64,000 nt of DNA from Pseudarthrobacter sp. SSS035 (GCF_023273875.1 NZ_CP096882.1:310001-374000); one strand, 5' to 3'. Shown: positions 44,964 to 54,054, counted from the stretch's first letter. Notes: a model not told the origin generated them from the letters alone. A program made the numbers and translations.

Positions 44964-46358
44964 TCAGCCCGCTGCCCGCACAGCCGCCAAAGCGGAGCTG
45001 ACCGCCTCGACGGCAGTGCCGACGTCGTCCGCGTCAGTGCTCCAGTTACTGACCGAGACGCGCAGGACATCCCTGCCCTGCCAGCGTGAACCGGACATCC
45101 AGACCTTGCCGTCCTCGATCACCCGGGCTGTCACGGCGCGTGTGGTGGCATCGTCCCCGAAGGCGAGCGAAACCTGCGTATAGTCCACCGTGTTGAGCAC
45201 CTCGATGCCCTCGAGTGCGGCGAGTTGTTCTGCCAGTTGACCGGCGAGCAGCACCATCTCACGGACTTGGTGCGCCACGCCCTCCCGGCCAAGCGACCTC
45301 AGCGCCGCCCACACTGGCACACCGCGGGCCCGGCGCGAGAGCTCGGGGACCTTTTCAAGCGGGTCGGCCGCACCGTCGGCGGCCCGGATCAGATAGCTGG
45401 CATGCACGCCCATGGCCGAGCGCAAGGCTGCGGCGTCCCTGACCACTGCTATGCCGCAGTCGTAGGGAACATTGAGGGTCTTATGCGCGTCGCTGGCCCA
45501 CGAGTCCGCCAAGTCCATGCCGTCGGTAAGCGCGGCAAGTTCGGGCACGGCGGCGGCCCAGAGCCCGAAAGCCCCGTCCACATGGACCCAGGCGCTGTGG
45601 GACTTCGCTACGGCGACAGCCTCGATGAAGGGATCGAAGGCTCCCGAGTGCAGGTTCCCGGCCTGGAGGCACACGAGCGCCGGGCCGGTGGCTGCGGACA
45701 GCTGCCGGTCCAGCTCGTCGGGAAGGATCCTGCCCTGCCGATCCGCCGGTACCGTTGCTGGCCGCCCCAGCCCCAGATACCGCAGGGCCAGATCGACCGA
45801 GTCGTGGCGTTCCTGTCCGACGAGACAGCGGATGAGCGGTGCGCCGAATAGCCCGTCGCGCTCCAAGTCCCAGCCGGCGTCGGCGAGCAGGCTCCAGCGG
45901 GCGGCGGCCAACCCGGCGAAGTTGGCCATCGTGGCTCCGGTGACAAAGCCGACGTCGGATCCGTCCGGGAGGCCCAGAAGGTCAACGAGCCAGCGCCCGG
46001 CCGCGTCCTCGATGGCCGCCATTGCAGGCGCGGAGACGCGGAGCACCGCGTTCTGGTCCCACGCGCTGACCAGCCAGTCGGCTGCCAGGGCGGCGGGCAG
46101 CGTTCCGCCGATCACCCAGCCGAAAAAGCGCCCGGAGGGCATGGCCATCAGCCCCGGTTCGGCCTTGTCCGCCAGGTAGTCAACCACAGCTGCGGCAGAC
46201 ATGCCTTGCTCGGGAAGGGGTCCGCCGAAGGCAGCCGCGAGATCGTGGGCGCTTTGGGCGGGCCCGACGCGCCTGTCCGGCAGGCTCGCCAGCCACTCAC
46301 CGGCGCGACGGGCCGCGGCTGACAACGCTTCCGAATAGGGTTCCCCGCCTGCGGACAT
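44964..46358 (-). CDS. Pyridoxal-dependent amino acid decarboxylase family protein
   Basis: This 464-residue group II decarboxylase-fold PLP enzyme has the internal aldimine lysine in DSWASDAHKTLNVPYDCG near residue 302. VHVDGAFGLWAAA contains the PLP-pyridine aspartate, and FVTGATMANFAGLAAAR binds phosphate. The aromatic amino acid decarboxylase and the tyrosine/glutamate decarboxylase groups share these motifs, so the substrate remains open. The ATG at 46358 gives a normal N-terminus. It is a single gene between the convergent kinase and the co-directional TSUP gene. Confidence 0.85.
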   Translation of the reverse strand: MSAGGEPYSEALSAAARRAGEWLASLPDRRVGPAQSAHDLAAAFGGPLPEQGMSAAAVVDYLADKAEPGLMAMPSGRFFGWVIGGTLPAALAADWLVSAWDQNAVLRVSAPAMAAIEDAAGRWLVDLLGLPDGSDVGFVTGATMANFAGLAAARWSLLADAGWDLERDGLFGAPLIRCLVGQERHDSVDLALRYLGLGRPATVPADRQGRILPDELDRQLSAATGPALVCLQAGNLHSGAFDPFIEAVAVAKSHSAWVHVDGAFGLWAAAVPELAALTDGMDLADSWASDAHKTLNVPYDCGIAVVRDAAALRSAMGVHASYLIRAADGAADPLEKVPELSRRARGVPVWAALRSLGREGVAHQVREMVLLAGQLAEQLAALEGIEVLNTVDYTQVSLAFGDDATTRAVTARVIEDGKVWMSGSRWQGRDVLRVSVSNWSTDADDVGTAVEAVSSALAAVRAAG

Positions 46359-46425
46359 ACCTGCATGGTACGCCCGGCCAAGCAGGGCTGCGACGGATAC
46401 AGGCTACGCGGTTTCCGCCACCCGG

Positions 46426-47220
46426 TCAGGCGAAGTTTTCCTGCCAGACGTCGACGCCGAGTTTGATGATCAGGGCGCCCACCACCAGCAGGAATACAAC
46501 GCGGATGAAGCGGCTACCCTGCTTCACGGCAGTCCGCGCGCCCAGGTAGCCGCCGGCCATGTTGGCCAGGCCCAGCAGCAGCCCGACACCCCAGAGGATT
46601 GACCCATGGGGCAGGAAGAACAGCAGGGCGCCGGCGTTCGTGGCCATGTTCACGATCTTGGCTTTGGCGCTTGCCTCCAGGAAGGCATAGCCCATCGCCG
46701 AGACGAGCGCGATGATGAGGAAGGAGCCGGTGCCCGGTCCAATCAGGCCGTCATAGAAGCCAATCACGGCCCCGATCATGCATGCCACCACGTAGTGCGT
46801 GCGGCCATCGTGCCGCAGCACGGTGAGGTCACCGACGTTGGGCTTCAGCGCCGTAAAAAGCGCCACGACGACCAGCGCCACCACGATGATCGGCTTGAAG
46901 ACACTCGCCGGCAGCGTGGCGGCCAGCACCGCCCCGGCGAAACTCCCGGCAAGGGCGATCACCGCCATGGGCACGGCTGTCCGAAGGTCCGGTTTCACCC
47001 GACCGTAGTACGTCACAGCACTCGTGGCGGTGCCGAAAATTGACCCCATCTTGTTGGTGGCCAAGGCCTGGACCGGCGTAATCCCGGGTACCAGCAGCAT
47101 GGCCGGCAGCTGGAGCAGACCGCCGCCGCCCACCACGGCGTCCACCCAGCCGGCAGCAAATCCAGCCACCACAATCAGGATGATCGTGGTGAGCTGGATC
47201 GACTCGAACCCGGAAATCAC
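46426..47220 (-). CDS. TSUP family transporter (TauE/SafE)
   Basis: This 264-residue protein has about eight membrane helices in two related halves. The TSUP signatures are GFAAGWVDAVVGGGGLLQLP (about 20-39) and GFYDGLIGPGTGSFLIIALV in the second half. Family members export sulfite, sulfonates or related anions. The start is GTG at 47220, 9 bp after the proS stop, so it can be read with proS. A second TSUP gene lies at 61977-62723. Confidence 0.9.
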   Translation of the reverse strand: MISGFESIQLTTIILIVVAGFAAGWVDAVVGGGGLLQLPAMLLVPGITPVQALATNKMGSIFGTATSAVTYYGRVKPDLRTAVPMAVIALAGSFAGAVLAATLPASVFKPIIVVALVVVALFTALKPNVGDLTVLRHDGRTHYVVACMIGAVIGFYDGLIGPGTGSFLIIALVSAMGYAFLEASAKAKIVNMATNAGALLFFLPHGSILWGVGLLLGLANMAGGYLGARTAVKQGSRFIRVVFLLVVGALIIKLGVDVWQENFA

Positions 47221-47229
47221 CGCCGCAGG

Positions 47230-49038
47230 TCAGCTGCGGACGGCGGTGACCACATAGTCAACGGCCTTGTCCACGGCCACGTTCTCCGCTTCGCCGCTGC
47301 GGCGGTCCTTGATCTCGACAACGCCGTCCACCAGGCCGCGGCCGACGGCCAGGATGGTGGGGACGCCGACGAGTTCCGCATCGCCGAACTTTACGCCCGG
47401 GGAGACCTTCGGCCGGTCATCGTAGATGACGTCCAGGCCAGCGGCCTCGAGTTCCAGGGCCAGCTGCTCGGCGGTGGCAAAGATTTCCTCGCCGCGGCCG
47501 ACAGCCACTACATGGACATCGGCGGGGGCAACGGCGCGGGGCCAGACCAGACCCTTGTCATCGTGGTTGGATTCGGCCAGTGCGGCGACGGCACGGGTGA
47601 CACCAACACCGTAGGAGCCCATGGTAACCACCACCTGCTTGCCGTTCTGGTCCAGGACCTTCAGTTCGAGGGCCTCAGCGTACTTGCGGCCCAGCTGGAA
47701 GATGTGGCCCATTTCGATGCCGCGGGCCGTCTCCAGCGGACCGGAGCCGTCCGGGGCCGGGTCACCCTCGCGGACGTCGGTGCACTCGATGACGCCGTCC
47801 CAGGTGAAGTCGCGGCCGGCGACCAGGCCGTACACGTGCTTTCCGGCTTCGTTGGCCCCGGTGATCCAGGCCGTGCCGCTGACAACGCGGGGATCCACCA
47901 GGTAGAGGAGCTTGGTTGAGCTTTCGCTGCCCAGCAGGGGTTGGTCCAGCGTCAGGCCGGGTCCAAGGTAGCCCTTGACGATGAGGGGCTGCTTCTTGAG
48001 GTCGTCGTCGTTGGCTGCTTCGATCGTGATCTCGCCGCCGATGGGTAGGAAGGAACCGAGGTTGGCTTCCACACGCTTCAAGTCAACGCCGCGGTCACCC
48101 GGCAGTCCGATGACCACAAGCTGGCGCTCACCAGTGGGCAGGGTGACGGCAAGAACCACGTTCTTGAGGGTGTCGGCGCCAGTCCACGCGCCGCCGTCGG
48201 CCTCGCTCCGGGGAGCCAGTTCGTTGGACGCGGCAACCAGCGTGTCGATGGTGGGAGTGTTCGGGGTATCGAGGACCTCGGCGGCAGGGGCGTTGCTGAA
48301 GTCGATGTCGGCCGGAACAACGGTGGTGACGGCCTCAACGTTGGCTGCATAGCCGCCGGCGGAGCGCACGAAAGTGTCTTCGCCGATCTCGGTGGGGTGC
48401 AGGAACTCTTCGCTCTTGGACCCACCCATGGCGCCGGCGGTGGCCGCAACGGGAATGACTTCCAGGCCCAGGCGCGCAAAGATCTTCAGGTAGGCGCCAC
48501 GGTGGGCGGCGTAGCTGGCGTCCAGGCCGGCGTCGTCCACGTCGAAGGAGTAGGAATCCTTCATGATGAACTCGCGGCCGCGCAGCAGGCCCGCGCGGGG
48601 GCGTGCTTCGTCGCGGTATTTGTTCTGGATCTGATACAGGCTCAGGGGCAGGTCCTTGTAGGACGAGTACAGGTCCTTGACCAGAAGCGTGAACATTTCC
48701 TCGTGCGTGGGGGCCAGCAGGTAGTCGGCACCCTTACGGTCCTGGAGCCGGAACAGACCCTCGCCGTATTCCGTCCAGCGGTTAGTGACCTCGTAGGGCT
48801 CGCGCGGCAGCAGCGCCGGGAAGTGGACTTCCTGGGCACCGATGGCGTCCATTTCCTCGCGGACGACTGCCTCGACCTTGCGCAGCACGCTCAGCCCCAG
48901 CGGAAGCCAGGTGTAGATGCCGGGCGCCGCGCGGCGGATGTAGCCGGCCCGGACCAGGAGCCGGTGGCTGGCGACCTCAGCGTCGACGGGATCTTCACGC
49001 AAGGTGCGCAGGAAAAGCTTGGACATTCTTGTGACCAC
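47230..49038 (-). CDS. proS: Prolyl-tRNA synthetase
   Basis: This 602-residue class II synthetase has motif 1 (YIRRAAPGIYTWLPLGLSVL), motif 2 (YRDEARPRAGLLRGREFIMKD) and motif 3 (GVGVTRAVAALAE). An editing INS domain of the bacterial type lies between motifs 2 and 3 (about residues 225-400). The GTG at 49038 gives MVTRMSKLFLRTLRED, which matches actinobacterial homologues; an ATG at 49026 is also possible. There is no good ribosome-binding site. It precedes the TSUP gene and follows 409 bp without a supported gene. Confidence 0.96.
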   Translation of the reverse strand: MVTRMSKLFLRTLREDPVDAEVASHRLLVRAGYIRRAAPGIYTWLPLGLSVLRKVEAVVREEMDAIGAQEVHFPALLPREPYEVTNRWTEYGEGLFRLQDRKGADYLLAPTHEEMFTLLVKDLYSSYKDLPLSLYQIQNKYRDEARPRAGLLRGREFIMKDSYSFDVDDAGLDASYAAHRGAYLKIFARLGLEVIPVAATAGAMGGSKSEEFLHPTEIGEDTFVRSAGGYAANVEAVTTVVPADIDFSNAPAAEVLDTPNTPTIDTLVAASNELAPRSEADGGAWTGADTLKNVVLAVTLPTGERQLVVIGLPGDRGVDLKRVEANLGSFLPIGGEITIEAANDDDLKKQPLIVKGYLGPGLTLDQPLLGSESSTKLLYLVDPRVVSGTAWITGANEAGKHVYGLVAGRDFTWDGVIECTDVREGDPAPDGSGPLETARGIEMGHIFQLGRKYAEALELKVLDQNGKQVVVTMGSYGVGVTRAVAALAESNHDDKGLVWPRAVAPADVHVVAVGRGEEIFATAEQLALELEAAGLDVIYDDRPKVSPGVKFGDAELVGVPTILAVGRGLVDGVVEIKDRRSGEAENVAVDKAVDYVVTAVRS

Positions 49039-49447
49039 GGGTGGGTTATCCGTTTCTGGGGAGTAGCTGCTGGAAAGCAGAGCCGGGCAATTCTTCTGGG
49101 TACTAATCTACCGGCTATCCACGGCACGCCAGGCGGCGGAACCTGAGCCGGGCCAGAGCCGCGGGGGCGGGACGCAATAGAGCCACGCCCGGCATGCAAA
49201 GCCCCTGGCCGTAAACGGCTGGTCATTACATGCGGACGTGGCTCCATGGCCGTTGACGCCTAGGTACTGGTGAGGACTGGTGAGACCGCCCACCCACTCC
49301 AGCGCAGCTAGATCGAACATATGTGATAGCCGACACATCCACAAGAGTTTTTCCATTCGAAGTAATTGACGGCCGCCTTTGGCAGGTCTAGTTTGAATTC
49401 ATCACCTGGTGAATTCAAACGCGGACTCCCAGCATTCGGAGGCATTA
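49039..49447. other. Intergenic region between divergent proS and ABC operon
   Basis: These 409 bp hold no gene I can support. They contain a 16-bp-stem inverted repeat at 49180-49244 (arms GAGCCACGCCCGGCATG and CATGCGGACGTGGCTC, one G-U and one bulge) enclosing a small GCCG-TTTA-CGGC hairpin. The region also holds a 9-bp direct repeat ACTGGTGAG near 49266 and 49277, and the ABC operon promoter/operator. Confidence 0.6.
49366..49420 (+). promoter_or_regulatory. Promoter and palindromic operator of the ABC-tetR operon
   Basis: TTGACG (49366-49371) and TAGTTT (49389-49394) are 17 bp apart and form a plausible -35/-10 pair. Overlapping the -10 and start region, 49391-49420 is an inverted repeat with perfect 11-bp arms GTTTGAATTCA / TGAATTCAAAC around 8 bp. 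The position suits repression by the TetR protein encoded third in the same operon. Confidence 0.7.
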
Positions 49448-50236
49448 ATGTCCCATTCAGCAGCTACCGCCCCGGCCGCCACGGAAGCCAGCATCGCTGT
49501 GGCCGCCACCACCCTGCACGTCACACGGGGAAAGGTTACCGTCCTGCGCGGCTTGGACTTTGCCATCCAGGCAGGCGAGATCACCGGGCTGCTGGGCCCG
49601 TCCGGCAGCGGCAAAACCACGCTCATGCGGGCCATCATGGGCGTCCAGATGCTCACGTCCGGCTCGGTCCAAGTGCTGGGGCTGCCCGCCGGGCACCCTG
49701 ACCTGCGACACCGGGTGGGTTACGTGACCCAGTCCCCCAGCGTGTATCCGGACCTCACGGTCGAAGCCAATGTCCGCTACTTCGGCGCCATGCACCGCAA
49801 GGGCCGCGCCGAGGCCGCAGAGGCGATCGCCGCCGTCGGGCTTGATCCGCAGGCCAGGCAGAAAACCGGTGACCTCTCCGGCGGACAGCTGAGCCGGGTG
49901 TCGTTGGCCTGTGCCCTGGTGGCTCGCCCGAGCCTGCTGGTCCTGGATGAGCCAACCGTGGGCCTTGATCCGGTGCTCCGGGCTGACCTGTGGGACCGTT
50001 TCCGGTCCATGGCCGAGTCCGGGACCACCCTGCTGGTTTCCAGCCATGTGATGGAGGAAGCCAGCCATTGCGGATCACTCCTCCTGCTGCGGGAAGGAAA
50101 GCTCCTGGCGCAGCTGACGCCGGCGGAATTGAGTCAACGCGGGCACAGTGCCGATCTGGAGAAGGCTTTCCTGCACATCATCCAGGACACCGCCGAAGTG
50201 CCCAGCGGTTCCCCCGAAAGGACGGTACGGTCATGA
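49448..50236 (+). CDS. ABC transporter ATP-binding protein
   Basis: This 262-residue ATPase has Walker A GPSGSGKT (50-57), signature LSGGQLSRVSLA, Walker B LLVLDEPTVGLD and the H-loop SSHVMEEA. It would power the permease encoded directly after it; the pair resembles ABC-2 drug or lipid exporters. The ATG at 49448 has a GGAGG site 5 bp upstream; an in-frame ATG at 49409 lies within the operator. It overlaps the permease gene by 4 bp (ATGA). Confidence 0.93.
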   Translation: MSHSAATAPAATEASIAVAATTLHVTRGKVTVLRGLDFAIQAGEITGLLGPSGSGKTTLMRAIMGVQMLTSGSVQVLGLPAGHPDLRHRVGYVTQSPSVYPDLTVEANVRYFGAMHRKGRAEAAEAIAAVGLDPQARQKTGDLSGGQLSRVSLACALVARPSLLVLDEPTVGLDPVLRADLWDRFRSMAESGTTLLVSSHVMEEASHCGSLLLLREGKLLAQLTPAELSQRGHSADLEKAFLHIIQDTAEVPSGSPERTVRS

Positions 50237-50988
50237 ACCTGTTGATGCTATTGGCCACCACCCGGCGCGTCCTGGACCAGCTCCGGCACGACCACCGCAG
50301 CATCGCGCTGATCCTGGTGGTCCCTGCGCTGCTGCTCACCGCCGTGTACTTTCTCTATGAGAATGAAACGCTGCCGCCGGGTATGCCCAGGACTTTTGAC
50401 CGGGTTGGCCTGATGATGCTGGCGATCTTCCCGTTTGTGGTTATGTTCCTGGTTACGTCCATCACGATGCTGCGGGAACGCACCTCTGGAACCCTGGAAC
50501 GGCTGCTGACCACTCCCATCCACAAGGCGGACCTGCTGTTCGGCTACGGGCTGGCATTTTCCATCATGGCCGCCCTGCAGTCGCTGGTGGCTGCCGCCGT
50601 CGCCTACTGGATCTTCGGGCTCGACATCCAAGGCAGCCCGGGACTGGTGGTCATGATTGCCGTGATCAATGCGGTTCTTGGCGTCGCGCTGGGGCTGCTC
50701 TGTTCGGCCTTCGCCCGGACGGAATTCCAGGCCGTGCAGTTCATGCCGGTGGTGGTAGTCCCGCAGATCCTGCTCTGTGGCCTCTTTGTGGCCCGCGAAA
50801 GGATGAACGAGGCCCTCGAGGCTGTGTCGAATGTCCTTCCACTGACTTTTTCGGTGGATGCACTGCAGGAGATCGCCGCCAACACCGAGCCCACAGACCA
50901 GCTGTGGATGGATGCCGGAGTCATCGTGGCCATTGTCCTGGCGGTCCTGGTGCTCGCATCCCTGACCCTGCGGCGGCGGACCGCGTGA
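50233..50988 (+). CDS. ABC-2 type transporter permease
   Basis: This 251-residue membrane protein has six hydrophobic helices. The ABC-2 family segment TMLRERTSGTLERLLTTPIHKADLL follows the second helix. It forms the channel for the preceding ATPase. The substrate is unknown; context with a TetR repressor suggests a toxic compound exporter. The ATG at 50233 overlaps the ATPase stop, and its own stop overlaps the tetR start (GTGA), so all three genes are translationally coupled. Confidence 0.92.
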   Translation: MNLLMLLATTRRVLDQLRHDHRSIALILVVPALLLTAVYFLYENETLPPGMPRTFDRVGLMMLAIFPFVVMFLVTSITMLRERTSGTLERLLTTPIHKADLLFGYGLAFSIMAALQSLVAAAVAYWIFGLDIQGSPGLVVMIAVINAVLGVALGLLCSAFARTEFQAVQFMPVVVVPQILLCGLFVARERMNEALEAVSNVLPLTFSVDALQEIAANTEPTDQLWMDAGVIVAIVLAVLVLASLTLRRRTA

Positions 50989-51641
50989 ACGGACAGCATG
51001 ATCCGGCGGGCGCCCCGGGTCCCAGAGGCGGCGCGGCTGGTACGGGACGGCGGGGCCGGCGCGGCGGGGCCACCGAGTCGAGGGAACAGATCCTGGACAC
51101 AGCCCGGAGGCTTTTCGCCGAACACGGCTTCGAAGGGACCAGCCTGCGCCAGATCGCCCGGGAAACCGGCGTGGACCCCGCAATGGTCCACCATTTCTTC
51201 AAGGGCAAGGACGAGCTTTTTGCGCTGAGTGTGGCACTGCCGGCCGACCCGGAGAAGGTCCTGGCAGGCGTCGACGGCTACTTGCCAGAGGACCGGGCAG
51301 AGGCGATCGTGCGGGCCGTGCTGCGCTTGTGGGAGAGCCCGGCCCAGCACAGTCTGGTGGCCTTCCTCAGGGGAACCATCGGCTCCAAGGCCAAGACGTT
51401 GCTGCTGCGGGAACTGGTGCAGCGGACCATCCTCGGCCGGATCATGGCAGGAGTCCCCGGCCCGCCCGGAGAAGTGGCCATGCGCGGAAACCTTGTGGCC
51501 ACGCAGATGGTTGGGGTGATGCTGGTCCGGTATGTGGTGCGGCTGGAACCGCTCGCGTCTGCCTCGCCCGACGACGTTGTGCGGCTCGTGGCGCCGAACG
51601 TCCAGCATTACCTGACGGGTGACCTGAAAGCTGACGGGTGA
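50985..51641 (+). CDS. TetR/AcrR family transcriptional regulator
   Basis: This 218-residue repressor begins with a flexible Gly/Arg-rich 35 residues, followed by the TetR HTH: REQILDTARRLFAEHGFEG, then TSLRQIARETGVDPAMVHHF. The C-terminal ligand domain is of the TetR_C type with LVAFLRGTIGSKAK. The start is GTG at 50985, overlapping the permease stop by 4 bp. It is the third gene of the ABC operon and probably binds the palindrome at 49391-49420, giving autoregulation of its own operon. Confidence 0.92.
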   Translation: MNGQHDPAGAPGPRGGAAGTGRRGRRGGATESREQILDTARRLFAEHGFEGTSLRQIARETGVDPAMVHHFFKGKDELFALSVALPADPEKVLAGVDGYLPEDRAEAIVRAVLRLWESPAQHSLVAFLRGTIGSKAKTLLLRELVQRTILGRIMAGVPGPPGEVAMRGNLVATQMVGVMLVRYVVRLEPLASASPDDVVRLVAPNVQHYLTGDLKADG

Positions 51642-51694
51642 ACCGGCGGCGGGTGGCCTGAAAGGCGGCGACGCTGAGGCCAGCGACCTGGCGG

Positions 51695-52594
51695 CTAGAA
51701 CAGAACCGTAGCGAAGGTGCCAACCTGGCGGAAGCCCACGCGCTCGTACGTGGACCGCGCCCGGAGGTTGAAGCCGTTGACATACAGGCTGGTGACGGGG
51801 GCAAGCGTGCGCGCCTTCTCCACCACGGCAGCCATGTAGCCGGCGCTCAGACCCTGTCCGCGGTAGCCGGGGTTCATCCATACACCCTGGATCTGCGTGA
51901 CGTCGGCCGTCACAGCTCCCAGCTCGGCCTTGAACACAACGTCGCCGGAGTCGTTGACGTGTGCCAATGAATGGCCTTGCCGGATGAGGCCTTCCACGCG
52001 GCGGCTGTAGAACTCCTTGCCTCCGAGGAACGGCGAGTAGCCCACTTCCTCTTCGAACATGGCGGCGCAGGCAGGAAGGATCCGGTCAAAATCGGCCAGC
52101 CGGCCAAGCCCCAGATCCGCGTTCGGCTCCACCGACGGCGGACCGCACAGCGTCATCAGCGGCTGCTCATCCCGCACCTCGTGGGCCGCATGCCCCAGTT
52201 CAGCCAGCTCAGCATGGAGGGCAAGGACGGCATCTGCGGGGCCAAAGGCGGAGGCGAATCGGCGGCCGGAATTGCTTGCTGCGGCAGCGACTAGCCCGGC
52301 AAATTCGGGGTCAAGCTGGACCGGGACCAGGTTTGCCCCTGCCCAGCACGCGCCGACCAGGATGCCGTCGTCGAAAACTCCCAGGACGCCGGCACCACCA
52401 GCAGTGGGCGCGGCAGAGCCAGCCGCCCGGAGGTGCGCCAGGATAAAGACATTGGCCACCGGATCCTGCGACGCCAGGCGCCGCAGGGCAGCGGTGTCCG
52501 CGCCGGCGAGGGTCCGGACGGATGTTCCCGCCGGCGCGGCGTCCTCCTTATGAGACGCTAACCACGGGGCTACCCTTGACAGCATCTTCGCCAT
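51695..52594 (-). CDS. DUF4081 / GNAT family N-acetyltransferase
   Basis: This 299-residue protein has an N-terminal DUF4081 domain (about 25-140) and a C-terminal GNAT acetyltransferase domain. The acetyl-CoA loop is NPGYRGQGLSAGYMAAVVE, and LYVNGFNLRARSTYERVGF is the C-terminal GNAT motif. The acceptor is unknown. It overlaps the end of ispG by 47 bp, or 38 bp if the ATG at 52585 is used. No start codon exists in this frame after the ispG stop, despite an AAGGAGG sequence there, so the overlap seems real. Confidence 0.85.
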   Translation of the reverse strand: MAKMLSRVAPWLASHKEDAAPAGTSVRTLAGADTAALRRLASQDPVANVFILAHLRAAGSAAPTAGGAGVLGVFDDGILVGACWAGANLVPVQLDPEFAGLVAAAASNSGRRFASAFGPADAVLALHAELAELGHAAHEVRDEQPLMTLCGPPSVEPNADLGLGRLADFDRILPACAAMFEEEVGYSPFLGGKEFYSRRVEGLIRQGHSLAHVNDSGDVVFKAELGAVTADVTQIQGVWMNPGYRGQGLSAGYMAAVVEKARTLAPVTSLYVNGFNLRARSTYERVGFRQVGTFATVLF

Positions 52595-53714
52595 CGGCCT
52601 CCCCCATCTCTTCAGCTATGCGCATGGCCTCTTCGATCAGTGTCTCAACAATCTCGCTCTCAGGCACAGTCTTAATGACTTGGCCCTTCACAAAGATCTG
52701 CCCCTTGCCATTGCCGGACGCCACACCCAGATCGGCTTCGCGGGCTTCGCCCGGTCCGTTGACAACACAGCCCATCACTGCCACGCGGAGCGGAATTTCC
52801 ATGCCTTCCAGCCCTGCGGTGACCTGTTCCGCAAGGGTGTACACGTCCACCTGTGCACGGCCGCATGACGGGCAGGAGACGATTTCCAGTTTGCGCGGAC
52901 GCAGGTTCAGGGACTGGAGGATCTGGTTGCCCACCTTGATTTCCTCCACCGGAGGCGCCGACAGGGAAACCCTGATGGTGTCGCCGATGCCCTTGGCCAG
53001 GAGCGCCCCGAAGGCTGTGGCGGACTTGATGGTGCCCTGGAAGGCGGGGCCGGCTTCAGTGACGCCCAGGTGCAGGGGCCAGTCGCCCTGCTCAGCCAGC
53101 ATCTCGTAGGCAGCAACCATAATGACCGGGTCGTTGTGCTTGACCGAGATCTTGAAGTCGCTGAAACCGTGCTCTTCGAACAGCGACGCTTCCCAGACGG
53201 CGGATTCCACGAGTGCCTCGGGGGTGGCCTTGCCATACTTCTTCAGGATGCCGGGCTCCAGCGATCCGGCGTTGATGCCGATCCGGATGGAGGTCCCGTG
53301 GTCCTTCGCCGCGCGGGCGATTTCCTTGACCTGGTCATCGAACTTGCGGATATTGCCAGGGTTCACCCGCACTGCCGCGCAGCCGGCCTCAATCGCCGCG
53401 AAGACATACTTCGGCTGGAAGTGGATGTCCGCAATGACAGGGATCTGGGACTTGCGAGCGATGATGGGCAGCGCCTCTGCATCATCGGCCGACGGGCAGG
53501 CCACGCGCACGATGTCGCAACCGGAGGCGGTGAGTTCCGCGATCTGCTGCAGGGTGGCGTTGATGTCCGTGGTGGGCGTGGTGGTCATGGACTGCACACT
53601 GATGGGCGAGTCCGAACCGACCCCGACGGAACCCACCTTGATCTGCCGCGTCTTGCGGCGGGGGGCGAGGACGGGCGGCGGTGCTGACGGCATTCCCAGG
53701 CTGACCGAGGTCAC
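52548..53714 (-). CDS. ispG: 4-hydroxy-3-methylbut-2-enyl diphosphate synthase (flavodoxin)
   Basis: This 388-residue iron-sulfur enzyme of the MEP pathway converts MEcPP to HMBPP. The N-terminal TIM barrel has VGVGSDSPISVQSMTTTPT and AAVRVNPGNIRKFD. The C-terminal ferredoxin-like part has the cluster cysteines in SCPSCGRAQVD and GCVVNGPGEA. The start is GTG at 53714. It belongs to the dxr-protease-ispG conserved neighbourhood, although an accessory block now separates it from dxr. Confidence 0.96.
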   Translation of the reverse strand: MTSVSLGMPSAPPPVLAPRRKTRQIKVGSVGVGSDSPISVQSMTTTPTTDINATLQQIAELTASGCDIVRVACPSADDAEALPIIARKSQIPVIADIHFQPKYVFAAIEAGCAAVRVNPGNIRKFDDQVKEIARAAKDHGTSIRIGINAGSLEPGILKKYGKATPEALVESAVWEASLFEEHGFSDFKISVKHNDPVIMVAAYEMLAEQGDWPLHLGVTEAGPAFQGTIKSATAFGALLAKGIGDTIRVSLSAPPVEEIKVGNQILQSLNLRPRKLEIVSCPSCGRAQVDVYTLAEQVTAGLEGMEIPLRVAVMGCVVNGPGEAREADLGVASGNGKGQIFVKGQVIKTVPESEIVETLIEEAMRIAEEMGEADGEDAVKGSPVVSVS

Positions 53715-53760
53715 GTGGACTCCTTGGGTAGGTGTTTCGGTAGTGAAAAGGGTCCGGGAA

Positions 53761-54054
53761 TCAGGAGGCGTGCGCGGCCAGGAGGCCGATCACGGGGGTC
53801 CACTCGGTTGTCCGGATCCCGGCAATGGTGCCGGCGACGGCGAACGGGTCCTGCTTGAGGAGATCGTTCAGCTGGGTTTCTTCCTGGACCTTGAAGATCA
53901 GCAGGGCGCCTGCCCCGTCACCGTAGGGTCCGCTGGTCAGCAGCTGGCCCCCGTCCGCCAGACCCGCCAGCCAGGCTCGGTGCGCGGGGCGGTGATCATC
54001 ACGGACGGCGGAGGAATCGGCGGCGTACACATACTCAACGGCAAAAACAGTCAT
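53761..54054 (-). CDS. YciI family protein
   Basis: This 97-residue ferredoxin-like protein has the YciI pattern FAVEYVYAADSSAVRDDHRP, followed by HRAWLAGLADGGQLLTSGPY. The HxxD-type pair in related proteins may be catalytic, but the natural substrate is unknown. It lies 46 bp before ispG in the same direction and could be co-transcribed. An ATG at 54054 gives the normal size. Confidence 0.85.
   Translation of the reverse strand: MTVFAVEYVYAADSSAVRDDHRPAHRAWLAGLADGGQLLTSGPYGDGAGALLIFKVQEETQLNDLLKQDPFAVAGTIAGIRTTEWTPVIGLLAAHAS

Noticed and set aside
49313..49328. Possible third LexA box (TCGAACATATGTGATA)
   Set aside because: The left half-site is perfect, but the right half differs at three of six positions, and it is not placed over a promoter.
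49108..49356. 82-codon minus-strand frame in the proS/ABC interval
   Set aside because: It has no ribosome-binding site and no recognisable sequence, and it overlaps the 49180-49244 hairpin. Composition is not protein-like.
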